Shown here: positions 48,019-59,221 of the stretch, in pieces
Layout of the letters: each line of letters starts with the position of its first letter
How positions within the stretch are numbered: position 1 is the stretch's first letter
Assembly (NCBI GenBank): GCA_034440635.1
Contig: JAOTON010000941.1
Coordinates: forward strand, 1-64,000
Direction: 5' to 3'
DNA from: Lepas anatifera
Taxonomy: Eukaryota > Arthropoda > Thecostraca > Lepadidae
DNA: 64,000 nt
The notes under the pieces: model-generated
Database searches by the model: none
Seen by the model: only the letters and a program-made list of their open reading frames with translations
What the model was told of the DNA's origin: nothing
Translations under genes and position numbers: made by a program

Positions 48019-50906
48019 CTGTGTGGTACTCGATTAGCTGATCAGCTCGCATCCAGCGCAACTCACGAATAACATCCGCCACGTGATCACTGCGTCTACG
48101 GCCGCTCGTCACGCGCGCGCAGAAGTTGATAACCTTCTGTATGCGGCGGGTCTGGGTAGCACCACACGCACCATACACGGACAGACAGTATCGTACTATG
48201 GATAGTACTAAAGCCTATACAATGCTTGACATAGCACGTCTCGGTATTACATGTTGTGCGTGGCTCAAAGCAATTAATATACCCGTGCATCTACTGTAAA
48301 CCGAATTGATATGTGCCTCGTAGCTAAGATGTCTGTCGATCATTACGCCCAAATTTTTGACGACTTTGGAATCGTTTATTGTTTTTCCGCAAAACTGAAT
48401 GCTGATGATTGGTAGCGTTCTGAGCATTGCTGGAGTTCCGAGGATGACCATCTGTGTCTTATTGGCATTAACCTTCATGCCATTGTGGCAAAACCACTGG
48501 AAAATTGATGAGAGCGCGCACTCCATCCGCTCAATAAGTTCCTGGATGTCATTTTTGTGTCCTGTGACGAGTACCTGGGTATCGTCGGCAAACTGCACTA
48601 CAGTTACGTTGTCCTGCACATAAAGGCCGAGGTCTTTGGCGAAGAGCATGTATAGAATGCAGGACAAACTTCCCCCTGGAAAATTCCGGGTAGATTGTTT
48701 TTGGATTTCGACTTGAGAACTGTTCCGTTTCCGTTTTCGGTGCGAATTTGAACTTGTTAAGTGTGACCAGAGAGATAGTTTTTGAACCATTCATTTTCGA
48801 TTCCGTAAAGGGTGAGCTTTTCTAGTAGTTTGTCATGGGGCACAACGTCAAAGCATTTTGAGAGATCCAACAAGACCAAAATAGAAATTTCACCCCTATC
48901 CATTCCCCTAAGAACCTGGTCGGTCACTACATGTAGTGCCGTCTCTGCTGAATGTAGTTTTCGATAACCGTGCTGCGAATTTGCCAAAAGATGACTTGTT
49001 TCCAGATATTCTATTGTTTGTACCTGAACAATACGTTCTACTAATTTCATAATTGCCGGAAGAATGGAGATAGGTCGAGTTTGGGCCGGATCATCTGAAA
49101 CTTTGCCTTTGGGAATTGGTGTGACCAAAGCATGTTTCCATGCTGAAGGAATTTGGCCGGTGGTGAGACTGGTGTTAACTAAATCGAGTAGTGAATAGCC
49201 GAGACCCGGAAAGAATTTTTGGAACATTGCAATGCTCACCCCGTCATTTCCTATGGATGTGAAAGCTTTTATCGTCTGCACAGTCGCTTGCAAAGTCTGA
49301 AATTCAATAGGATGCACTTTGAATGAGCTGGTGGATACTCTCGGTAAGCGTACCGGAACAGCGGCAGTGGGAGCTGGCACACTCGCTGCTGTGATGGGGC
49401 CTATCGACACATAATAGTCGTTTAACGCATCGGGTGTAACGTTCAGTGTCCCCCTTGCGCCCTCTTACGTCCGATTACAGGTTTCAATATGTGCCAAAGT
49501 CGGTGCTTCCCGCCTGCGTTGATTTCACGTTGATAGTAAGCGTATGTGTCGGCACGGATCGCTGCTCTGCACTCTCTACTTATCTGCTTGTATCTATCCC
49601 TGTCGTTACAGACTAATGCGATGTCACGGCGCTGTATCAGCTGATGTGTTTGAGCACTTAGTGGTGGCGTCATACATGTGCGGACTCTACTTTTCAAACT
49701 ACGAACAGGCGCGACTAGGTCAAGTTGTTGCAAAAATATTAAACGAAACATCTCCCACTTAGTGTCAATCTCGTGGCACTCGAACATCGGTGTCCAGTCG
49801 GTCATTTGTAGGTGCATGCTAAAAGCATCAGCATCTACCCTACCCAAACAGCGCCGCTGAACACGCACTGTAGAAGCGAGCGGGTTTGCCTCCTGCAGTC
49901 CATCACCACCCTAGTAAAATCGTGTGGGGTGCCGTAATGACAGCGGGTAACCCCGCAGCGGCGAACCAAGTCCGGGCGGTTAGTAGCCACAACATCTAAC
50001 ACACTGCTTGCTGGACGGTAAGTTGGGCTAACACTGTTGGTCACACGCAATCCGTAAACATTGAACATTTGGCAAAGTTTGTGTTCGGTAGCTTGTGTCT
50101 TGAGCAGACAGTAATTTAAATCACCAGCGATGAGCAAAGTCGCATTGGGATATCTAGCGATCATGTGATGAATTTGCCTTTCCAGATCATCTATGTCCGC
50201 ATATAGTTGATTCACACTATTTCTTGGAACTCGATAAACAGATGCAACAAGGTAGGTCTGGTTGTTGACTCTTACTAGTGTCCAAATACTCTCTAAATTA
50301 GAGCCGGCGATGGCAGTTGTGGGCGTTGTCAGGTGATCACAGTTCAAGTCATCACGCACTAAAATCGCAACACCTCCTCGGCCTTTCGGTAAGTTCATGG
50401 TGCTTGGGCGGTCGCGGCGAAATATCCTGTATCCACTGATGTTTGGTAGGCGATCAGGCACATTCGAGGCGAGCCAGGTCTCGCAAACTGCAAGCACATC
50501 GAAACTATATACCTGGCTAATATCCTGCCGCAGTTCTGGTAGCTTCGGCTTAAGGGACTGAATGTTGACATGTCCGGAAAATAAGGTCGTTGTCGCCGGT
50601 GTCATCGTGTCGTCTCCAGCTGACACCTCCTCGCCTTCCGCACCTCTTGGTGCCGCCCCTGCGGCCTCGGTGTGTACCTCTGTCAGCTGATCGGGCCGAG
50701 CCGGAGCCGGCCGCCGGCCGGTGACCTGACGGCTCGGTGATGGGTGAAGGGCTGAGTGGGTGTGTCCGGTGGAAGGAGGGCCGCTGCAGCCATGGTCGCT
50801 CAGCAGGTGCGGCAACATGCAATACGACATGCACAGTGTGAAGGATCACCAGGGCCCACACGAGCAGAGTGGCCGGCCGCGCAAAACACATCCACACCTC
50901 AACCAT
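48019..50906 (-). pseudogene. Jockey/CR1-like LINE: endonuclease, linker and reverse transcriptase, frameshifted
   Basis: Starting near 50906 (MVEVWMCFARPATLLVW, then a frame change), the frame 50830-49835 carries an APE-type endonuclease: HVNIQSLKPKLPEL, VCETWLASNVPDRL, GGVAILVRDDL, GDLNYCLL and a terminal HYGTPHDFTRV. A linker frame (49868-49443) follows. The RT N-terminal part is in 49410-48757 (PIPKGK, RPISILPAI, HSAETAL, LLDLSKCFDVVPHDKL), and the catalytic FADDTQVLVTG with C-terminal parts is in 48790-48215 and onward. Frame changes near 50.6, 49.85, 49.43 and 48.78 kb make it non-functional. The 3' tail lies at 42875-43123, beyond a 4.9-kb insertion. Endonuclease nicking and target-primed reverse transcription are known for the family. 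Confidence 0.88.
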
Positions 50907-51129
50907 TATGGTGAGTAGATTTCAGTCAATAATCGCCATTGGTTGAGCCTAGTATCAACTAGTGGAGCACTGATCAACGTGCCGCAATCACTTCTCGCTC
51001 ATTATCAATCACACTCTACACTCGCACTAGTCGGTAGGTAGGTGTCGGGTAGGCAGGCACACCGGAGTGGCAGGAGAGTCACGGCAGCACTGCGCACCGT
51101 GGCGCTGCGCGCGCTGGACTGAGTGGCCG

Positions 51130-51470
51130 TGTAGACCATGGGCTTGGTGTAGACCATGGGCTTCCCCATGAACCCTGGGAACTTGGATTTGATCAAGCTG
51201 CAGGTGATGATAGGCTCGGTGACCCCGTTGCAGTCAATTATATTTTTGAGAGTGGTCCTATGTGTGTTGACGTAGGGCAGAGTCCGCCGTCTGAGAGGTG
51301 TTTCCCACCTCCTGCTCCCCTCTGGTAGAGATGATCTTGTGGAAGGTGGTCCTTCTCTCCTCCTCACTGTAGAACATGCCTTGTTCATCAGGATCTCCTC
51401 AGAGTGAACGAGCCATCCAGAGGAGGACACGGTCGAAATGGCAGTCAATTGCACCATCTAGGGCTGGATC
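51130..51470 (-). pseudogene. Unrecognised coding-like segment, minus copy of an inverted pair
   Basis: The minus strand reads KNIIDCNGVTEPIITCSL and GFMGKPM, with a second frame giving EEERRTTFHKIIS and GEQE. The plus copy at 51640-52090 reads NNIIDREATTEFIMACSL and EFMGKHM, so the two are homologous at roughly three-quarters DNA identity by eye. An 18-base tandem duplication (GTGTAGACCATGGGCTTG) lies at 51130-51167. I do not recognise the family. Confidence 0.45.
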
Positions 51471-51639
51471 CTGAGGCATGAGAGCAAGGATAGGGACGTT
51501 TCTGGGACCGTCTACCAAGTTGTTGATAACCTTCATCTGAAGTCAGTAGGGAAATTGGAACATGGTAGGAGATCGTCGCTATCATTATCGAACCTTACCT
51601 TCCCTAATGGCTACAGGTGTAGACCAGCAACGACTGGCT

Positions 51640-52090
51640 GGACAGCCCTCGGAAAGTCATGTTCAAGCTTTCCTGCCTTCGCACCCAGCCCAAGGTGGTG
51701 CAGTTGAATTTCATGCCCGCCGTGTGCTCCTCTGCAATGTTCGTTCACAACGAGGCGATTCTGATGACATTGTTCTGCAGCGAGGAGGAGGACGTTCGTC
51801 TTTGTCAAGATTATCTCCGTCAGAGGAGAGCAGGAGAAGGTGAACATCTCCCTCAGGCTGCGGATCATGTCCTGCCTCAACACACAGGAGTCTGCCCTCA
51901 ATAATATAATCGACCGGGAGGCCACCACCGAGTTTATCATGGCCTGCAGCTTGACCAAGTGCAAGTCGCTAGAGTTCATGGGGAAGCACATGAAGGTAGA
52001 GTACTTCCCCTGCCGCCCACACATAGGCCATAGTGAGAGCTGTAAAGGAAGTGACAGCTGGAGCCAGTTCTGTCTGTAATGCTGAGAGGA
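51640..52090 (+). pseudogene. Unrecognised coding-like segment, plus copy of an inverted pair
   Basis: The frame is open across 51659-51904 and then shifts to 51840-52079. Shared strings with the minus copy are VQLNF/VQLTA, VHNEAILM/VHSEEILM, NIID, ACSL and FMGK. The conserved peptide across two diverged copies suggests a once-selected protein. The frame shift suggests this copy is now broken, or that an intron was missed. Function unknown. Confidence 0.45.
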
Positions 52091-52169
52091 GGGATGGATT
52101 CATCTGCCAAAGGGTATAGCACATCGAACTGGTGCTCAGGATCAAAGCTGGGCATCCTCGGCATAATAA

Positions 52170-52470
52170 CAATAATTTTGGGGCTTATAGTAGCATAAAC
52201 TACCAGGGTTATATGGTGTTGCTAACTCTTTGCCTGTGGAAGGGTTCCTCGGGACCCAGATTGATCTTTGCTTAGGGAATCCACCGGCCTTGAACCCGGG
52301 TTGACCGCGTGGAAACCAGTATAATTGTTGGGCTTATCGACGCACCAACTGCCAGGGTTATATGGCTTCGCCAACTCTTTCCCTGTTGGAGGGGTTTCTT
52401 GGGAGTCAAATTGCTCCTTGAGCAAGGAATCTGCCGGGTCTTAAACCCGGGTCGGCCGCGTGAAAAGCAA
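52170..52470 (-). repeat. Two tandem copies of a tRNA-related SINE-like repeat
   Basis: Two units of about 130 bases share CCAGGGTTATATGG, AACTCTTT-CCTGT and a terminal AACCCGGGT block. On the minus strand each begins near a box-B-like GGGTTTAAGACCCGG or GGTTCAAGGCC string, typical of tRNA-derived SINEs. A third partial copy is at 15.17 kb. No box A was identified with confidence. Confidence 0.5.
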
Positions 52471-53134
52471 GGTTGCTAATCGCTATAAAACCATACCCTC
52501 ACCTCGGTGTCACAAAGCTGGTCATCAAGTACATTGCACTTGCAGTCATACTGGAACTCTGCATCTTAGGCATCGAAATATAGCTAGGCGCGGATTTATT
52601 GTGATCAGCCTTTACCTAATCAATCTCTAATAATGCAAAGAAGTGATCCGTAATATCCTAAATAAATGTTCCCATTTTTGTTGTCATTAAATAAGTAAAT
52701 ACAAGTTGATTAGGCATTAGCGAAGATAGGCTATTTGGTATCAAATCATTGTTTGTAGTTTTCTAAACAGCGTATTTTGTATATATGATGAGAAGGGCCT
52801 AAACATCTGTAAATATAAAAAGCGCACTCGTGGTAAAAAATAATTTAAATCCTCCAAAAAGCTTACAAATGTATTTCGTATTTGAAAAAGGGTATATGTA
52901 AAAAGCCATCGAATATTTTTTGCCTTTTTGCTATGATTTATTACATCATAATAGGTAACCTCGAAATCATATGACAAAATTTAGTTTTTCAAATTTTCAT
53001 ATATTGACAACCTAGTGTGCTTGCGTGCCTTATTAAAACCAAACGAGCTATCTAGAATTGTTCATAATTATGTGCCCCGTGGGCTGGGGCCCCCCTTGAG
53101 GTGGGCCCCTCTAATGTTGGCCCTCCCATTTCTC
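52471..53134. other. AT-rich gene-free stretch
   Basis: Nothing recognisable apart from a short GGCCCCCCTTGAGGTGGGCC run near 53090. Confidence 0.4.
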
Positions 53135-53650
53135 AAACCGTTCCTACGCCCCTGTCAAAAGGCACACTACGTGATACACGCCAAGATCTCGCGCCGACAG
53201 CCATCCAGACTCACGAATAACACTGGCAATGTGATCTCTCCTCTTTCCAGAAATAACTCTCACGGAGAAGTTGAGAATCTTCTGGATACGGGCCATGCGA
53301 CAGAGAGAGCAGCTGCCGTACACACTGATACAGTACTGCACAAAATGGATACCACAAGACCAATGTGATCTCTCCTCTTTCCAGAAATAACTCTCACGGA
53401 GAAGTCGAGAATCTTCTGGACACAGGCCATGCGACAGAGAGAGAGCAGCTGCCGTACACACTGATACAATACTGCACAAAATAGATACCACAAGACCATT
53501 AATGATTGCTGGTATCTCGGCAAACAATGTCTCACGTGACTGTCCGACAAGGACAAGGACAAGGACTCGTCCGACAAGGACGCCCGTATATCTTTTGAGA
53601 TACAATCTATGCGGTATGCGTAGCTCATATGGCGATCCATGAGTCTGGAC
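53135..53650 (-). pseudogene. LINE C-terminal fragment with an internal 135-bp tandem duplication
   Basis: The minus strand reads RIQKILNFSVRVISGKRRDH and IRESGWLSARDL, matching RIQKVINFCARV...RRSDHVADVIREL of the 48-kb LINE. The segment starting TGTGATCTCTCCTCTTTCC occurs twice in direct tandem (53230-53364 and 53365-53505), differing by a few substitutions and a small indel. Confidence 0.75.
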
Positions 53651-53848
53651 CGAGATTCTTTACGTCAGAATCCCTGATGATTGTGCCTTGTATGGTTGGC
53701 GGGAACTGAAACTTTTTTCGAATTTGAGGGGTTTCTAAGTGGAAAAGCTGTGACAGAGGCCGATGACGACCAAAGTAAGTAACACGGCTTCTGTCCTGAC
53801 AGTTTTTTTCGGTCTTGTCGTCGTCTGTTGTTTTTGCTGCGTTGGGTT

Positions 53849-54118
53849 GCAGGAGCGGACGCAGAACTGAGTTTGGGGGGGCAAACCTATGTCTGCCTCT
53901 CCTACCTGGCGGGGGGTGGGTGGGAAGTGCGATTTGAGTGCTCGAAAGACCTAGCATAAGTTCAGTCCATAAGTTCAGTACCATCAGTCCAGGATCGCTC
54001 TTCTGGGGGAGCGAATATTTAATTGCTCGACGAACCTAGTGTAAACACCTTTTTTCGAAAAATAATCCGGCCTTTGGGGGCCCAAGACAGTTTGGCCCCC
54101 CTTCCATTTGTTTGGGTG
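53849..54118. mobile_element. hAT-like MITE, GGACGC family, reverse orientation
   Basis: It starts CAGGAGCGGACGCAGAACTG. Toward the right it contains the reverse of the family block (ACCTAGTGTAAACACCTTTT) and GGCCCCCCTT. The outer right end and target duplication are unclear. Confidence 0.55.
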
Positions 54119-54126
54119 GATAATCT

Positions 54127-56797
54127 AGGCCATGTCGTGATCACCACTTTTTCACAGGATCTTTGATTACCGGGTGTTTTCTAATGTATTGATGGCCGCT
54201 GATTACGATTTTCTAGTCGAAAATGTCGAATTCGAAAAATATTTGCCCGCGCAAGCTGTTTGAAATTCTTCCGGTTTGCCAAAATTTCGATGTTTTCATA
54301 TCTCACGGACAATAAAATGCAACTAATGTATTGAAAGGGCTCCAGAACTTTAAAACCATTGAATCAGAACAATTTGAAACCTTTTTGACTCCTTGAACAC
54401 TATATTTACCCGAAAAAAGTACCTTGGAAAGACAGGGATGTTTGAGCTTAAAAGATGATAATAGATGGCGCGCATGAAGCAGCCGTCAATCAGTGTCCCG
54501 CTACGTCGCTTATTACAAGAAGCTATTAGCCAAAGGAGCGGGATATAGGATTTGAGCCTATTATGAATTCGATGAATGAACATTTACCTTCACAAGATGA
54601 TCTAGATTTCTCTCGCTTGCAGTTTTAAATATTATTGGTAATGGTTGCTTTCAAAGCAGGTCCAATTCAGATCAGCCAGCCATATATAGATTAGGTATCT
54701 AAGCATTTAGTCACGGCGGATCAATTTCAAGTATTAAAATTTATGCGAGAGCCAGTCGATTATATTTAGATTAGTCTTGCTATCACTAGCAAGGAGAATA
54801 CCGTATTTCCGGGAAAAATTAAGCTACACGACACCCAGATTGCCGTCAAGCCACGTATGCTGCCGCATAATCAGCTCTCGACTGGGGCTGACGTTGTCGG
54901 TCGAATTATGATGCTGCGGCTTGAAGAGATGGAGGCCAGGGAAGTGGACGAATTTCATGTTTCAATAGCTTCAATATTCGAACCAACCGCTGATGAAGTT
55001 ACGAGACTTACAGAAGAGCATCTGTGCCAGCAAGAAACAGGTACAAAGTTCGCTGTGAAATAAGGAAGCATTATAATTGGACAGAAGCGATCAGAAGGCG
55101 CCTACAAAACATGAAGATATTGTAAGCATGGACAAAGCATGACAACATTGTTTAACATATCAAACAGAGCTCTACCATCAAAGGTATCGGCAAACAGAAA
55201 TTTCTGGAAGACCAGCGAGGAGCACAGAGGTTGTATATTGGTGGCTTGGATGCAGTCGTGACAGACCATTGGAGACGGCAGCAGCTGAGGCAAGGGACTG
55301 CTGCTGTCGTTGTGGCTACCAAGAGTTCTCCGGATGTTGCGTTCTGACGGAGCTGAAGCTGCGTCAGAACGTAACGGCACCATTGACAACGACCGCTGGT
55401 GGTATATGCAGCAGCGAGCTTCCTATTTGTAGCATCACACCAGCTGCTGACAGACGCCGCACGCGAACGGGCTCTGGCAGGTATAAATCAATCTCGGAAA
55501 GAAAACTTATTTCTAAATGTTACACGAAAGTCGTTTATAGACTTGTCCGGGTGATTGTCATATTATTGTGCTCGAATACGGACGACCCTGCCTCCCGATC
55601 AGGCCTTATTGGCGGCAGCAGCAGTGGCTTGCCGCAGCTGCTGCCTTCTCCAATGGTCCGTCACAACTGCATCCAAGGCACCAATAAACAACCTACGTGC
55701 TCCTCGCTAGTCTTCCAGAAATTTTTGTTTGCCGATACCTTTGATGGTAGAGCTCTGTTTGATATATTAAACAATGTTGTCATGCTTTGTCCATGCTTAC
55801 AATATCTTCATCTTTTGTCGGCGCATTCTCATCGCTTCTTTCCAATTATAATGTTTCCTTATTTCACAGCGAACTTTGTACCTGTTTCTTGCTGGCACAG
55901 ATGCTCTTCCGTAAGTCTCGGTAACTTCATCAGCGGTCGGTTCGAATATTGAAGCTATTGAAACATGAAATTCGTCCACTTCCCTGGCCTCCATCTCTTC
56001 AAGCCGCAGCATCATAATTCGACCGACAACGTCAGCCCCAGTCGAGAGCTGATTATGCGGCAGCATACGTGGCTTGACGGCAATCTGGGTGTCGTGTAGC
56101 TTCATTTTTCCCCGAAATACGGTATTCTCCTTGCTAGTGATAGCAAGACTAATCTAAATATAATCGACTGGCTCTTGCATAAATTTTAATACTTGAAATT
56201 GATCCGCAGTGACTAAAGGCTTAGATACCTAATCTATATATGGCTGGCTGATCTGAATTGGACCTGCTTTAAACGCAACCATTACCAATAATATTTAAAA
56301 CTGCAAGCAAGAGAAATCTAGATCATCTTGTGAAGGTAGATGTTCATTCATCGAATTCATAATAGGCTCAAATCCTATATCCCGCTCCTTTGGCTAATAG
56401 CTTCTTGTCATAAGCGACGTAGCGGGACACTGATTGACGGCTGCGTCATGCGCGCCATCTATTATCATCTTTTTAAGCTCAAACATCCCTGTCTTTCCAA
56501 GGTATTTTTTCGGGTAAATACATAGTTCAAGGAGTCAAAAAGGTTTCAAATTATTCAGATTCAATGGTTTCAAAGTTCTGGAACCATTTCAATACATTAG
56601 TTGCATTTGATTGTCCGTTGAGATATGAAAACATCTAAAGTTTGGTAGACCGGAAGAATTTCAAACGGCTTGCGCGGGCAAATATTTTTCAAATTCGATA
56701 TTTTAGACCAGAAAATCGTGATCAGCGGCCATCAATACATTAGAAAACACCCGGTAATCAAAGATCCTGTGAAAAAGTGGTGATCACGACATGGCCT
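54127..56797. repeat. 2.67-kb inverted repeat with arms of about 1.2 kb
   Basis: The left arm (54127-55308) and right arm (55612-56797) are reverse complements with scattered differences. The outer ends read AGGCCATGTCGTGATCACC and its complement, and the inner ends GACCATTGGAGACGGCAGC versus GACCATTGGAGAAGGCAGC. Matching frames occur in both arms: one containing HNQLSTGADVVGRIMMLRLE (54857-55063 +, 55797-56105 -) and another containing MFIHRIHNRLKSYIPLLW (54350-54583 -, 56340-56525 +). The spacer is about 300 bases. I recognise neither protein, so it could be a fold-back element or an inverted duplication. Confidence 0.88.
55340..55371. repeat. Hairpin in the spacer of the large inverted repeat
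   Basis: CGTTCTGACG and CGTCAGAACG pair perfectly over 10 bases, and the enclosed AGCT-GA-AGCT can extend the stem past a G/G mismatch. Confidence 0.75.
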
Positions 56798-57729
56798 AAT
56801 ATGGCCGGAATGCCCCCCCAACCCTGCGCCCGCCAATGTTGAGTTTCATGTGATTTTGACTGAACCAAATAGTGTAAAGTCTGAAAAACAGTTTCCAGAT
56901 TGGTCACCCAATCGGCAAATGGGTCCTTCTTCCCAGAACGGAGAATTTGGGTGTCTCTGCGTATTAGATATTATAACCACCGCTTTCAAGATTGAGGCCT
57001 AAATAATTGGAGAAGATGTCCAAGACGATGGGGCCAAGACATGTACTCTGCCTGGAGGCAGTAATCGACAAATATTAGAAATGCATTGTTTGGGTGGCAC
57101 CTCGGGGTGCATTGGTGTTCTCACGCAGTGAAAACGGAACTTTACAAACCTTTTCCATCCGCTTTTCAGTAACTAGTAAATTTACAATAAGCGGTGGTCT
57201 GTGCTGTTTTTTTACTAATCATACGAACCAAACGCTAACATTCCCCTATATTGTCATGCAGCAAGCAGGCTGCTGGATGACAGTGACGAGCAGTGATAAC
57301 CAACGCATTAAGATATGTTTGTATGATGGGAGTCCTTTATACTCGTACAGCCGGCTTGGGGAGGTGACTGTTCTAGGCTGACAGACCGCATTGCCGTGCC
57401 ACCTTTGTACTAGGGCCGAATCGTGCCGCAGGGCGGCGCTGTGCTGTGGCTGATTCCGATATCCATCTATGTGAGACTGTCCAGCATTGGTGCATGATGT
57501 TGGTAGCGCGGTCGTAAAGCGCCGTATTAGAAGCCAGCTCTGTTAGTTCGCTGGGATGGCATAGTAAGCATCCACCGATCCTGGCTGGTCGGGTTGGGCG
57601 CAGCCGCCCCCGTGTAGTGTGTGGATGGAGTTCAAGGAGATGAAATTTAAGTGTGTGATGTAAGACACCAATTTGGATTTGGAAGTCGTCCATAATTTTG
57701 GGGGTATTCAGATTGGTGGCCTAGCTGTG
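56798..57729. other. Gene-free stretch
   Basis: Open frames at 57094-57381 (+) and 57373-57693 (-) have no motif I recognise. The latter directly follows a LINE fragment on the same strand but does not match the LINE downstream region. Confidence 0.4.
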
Positions 57730-58130
57730 AATCTTCTGAATTGTTTTACAGCAGACGTTGGATTTCGCTCAGAGGGCAACCAAACTTGTTAGTAGTGGCC
57801 TGAGAGATAGCTGCAGAACCAGGTGCTGTCTATACCGTATAGTTCTAGTTTTTGGACTATACTTTTTAGACCGATAATGTCGAAACATTTGCTCAAATCT
57901 AAAAGCACCCAACAGAGTAGTTTTGCCGTCATCCATAGCCTCTAATATACGATCTGTTACTGCCAGAAAAGCGGACTCAGTTGAATGAAAGCGGCGAAAT
58001 TAATGTTGAGACTCAGAAAGCAAATAGTTGGAGTCCAAATAGTACGACCACTGCTGGTGAACAATTCGTCGGCTTATTTTGACTAGGCATGGTACCAGTG
58101 ATATAGGCCGAAATGAACAATGATCGCTGA
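57730..58130 (-). pseudogene. LINE reverse-transcriptase palm fragment
   Basis: Across shifting minus-strand frames: a segment equivalent to ESAFLAVTDRILEAMDDGKT, then LLDLSKCFDIIGL and KLELYGIDSTWFCSYLSG, which match DLSKCFDVVPHDKLLEKLTLYGI of the 48-kb LINE. Heavily frameshifted and short. Confidence 0.7.
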
Positions 58131-58304
58131 GAGCTCCCGCTCCTTCAACTATAGGCTCATTCGCCATCAGGGGCCGATCTAGCCGGAAAGTTTAGCAGGG
58201 GAGGTAAGGATTCCGGCACTTATGGTGGAGACAATTTTACCATTAAAGAATTATCGCTCCTGTGTGGAGAGCGGCACTAGTGCCATCAACATTAGTTGTA
58301 TTAT

Positions 58305-59221
58305 GATCATTGGCGGACGCAGGGGGGGCATTCCGGCCATGGCCCCCAAAGCGCTGGAGGGGGCCAAACTAACTTTAGGCCCCCTCTAAACGCCGGAGAA
58401 TTCTTGAAAAAGGTGTTTACACTAGGTCTGTAGAGCAAAAAATCTTCGCGAGGGGTAATCTTGGGAGCCCTCGAGATTTAGCCTCACTGTGCCCCCCCCA
58501 CGAGTTTTTGTATAAGGGACCCCGAGAATCAATCTCAGGGAGCACCCAAAAGTTGGTCTTAGAATACTACCGGGAGTCAGTCTCAGGGACATCCGAGAGC
58601 TAATCTTGGGACTCTTGAGTAATTCCTAAGGCTGCTCCCGAGTTTTGGTCTCACGGGTTCCGGAGTTAGCCTTAGGCCTCTGAGGGCTAATCTGGGGCCT
58701 CCGAGAGGCAGTCTCAGGAGCGGCAAAGACTCAGTCTCAGGGGTGCTTCTGCACCCCCCTTAAGTGTAGGTCCCCGGGGGCGCCCCAGAGTTAGCCTCAG
58801 AGGGCTGTCGGAAGTCATTCCCAGCACCTCCCCCCACCCCGGAGACAACCTTAGGGAACCCCAAGAGCTAATCTGGATGGCCCCGAGTCAGTCTCAGCCC
58901 CTCCCCCAGGGCAAAACTGAGGGGGGACGAAATTAGGCTCAGAGGTGCTTCCGATAACTAATCTCAGGAGCCCCGAGAGATTCCTCAGGGACCCCCAGCT
59001 TTGGTCAAGAGGCGCCATGAAGCAGTCTCAGACACCCCCTGAGATCTAATCGGGAGATTGGCCGAAAATTAGCCTTGTGAGTGCCACCAAGTGTTGGTCT
59101 TAGGCGGCCCCAAAGCTAGTCTCAGGCCCCCAAGAACTTGGCGAGCGAGCTAATCTCAGCGAGCATTCCTCATCTTCCTCCCCCTACCCCCGCTCAGATT
59201 TATCCTCAAGGCCCGACGAGA
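58305..59221. repeat. MITE left end running into a CTCAGG-type degenerate minisatellite
   Basis: It starts TTGGCGGACGCAGGGGGGGC, with GAAAAAGGTGTTTACACTAG, the family at 3.73 kb. It then continues as irregular repeats of about 35-45 bases such as CCGAGAGCTAATCTCAGG and AGTCAGTCTCAGGG up to 59221. The same repeat resumes after the TTAA element. Confidence 0.75.

Noticed and set aside
55000..55060. CTGATGA-like string that could start a hammerhead ribozyme core
   Set aside because: No GAAA element or flanking stems in the required order. It lies within a frame conserved between the two inverted-repeat arms.
57373..57693. Minus-strand frame next to the LINE palm fragment as a LINE continuation
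   Set aside because: It lacks the PQGS/FADD motifs expected downstream and does not match the corresponding part of the 48-kb LINE.
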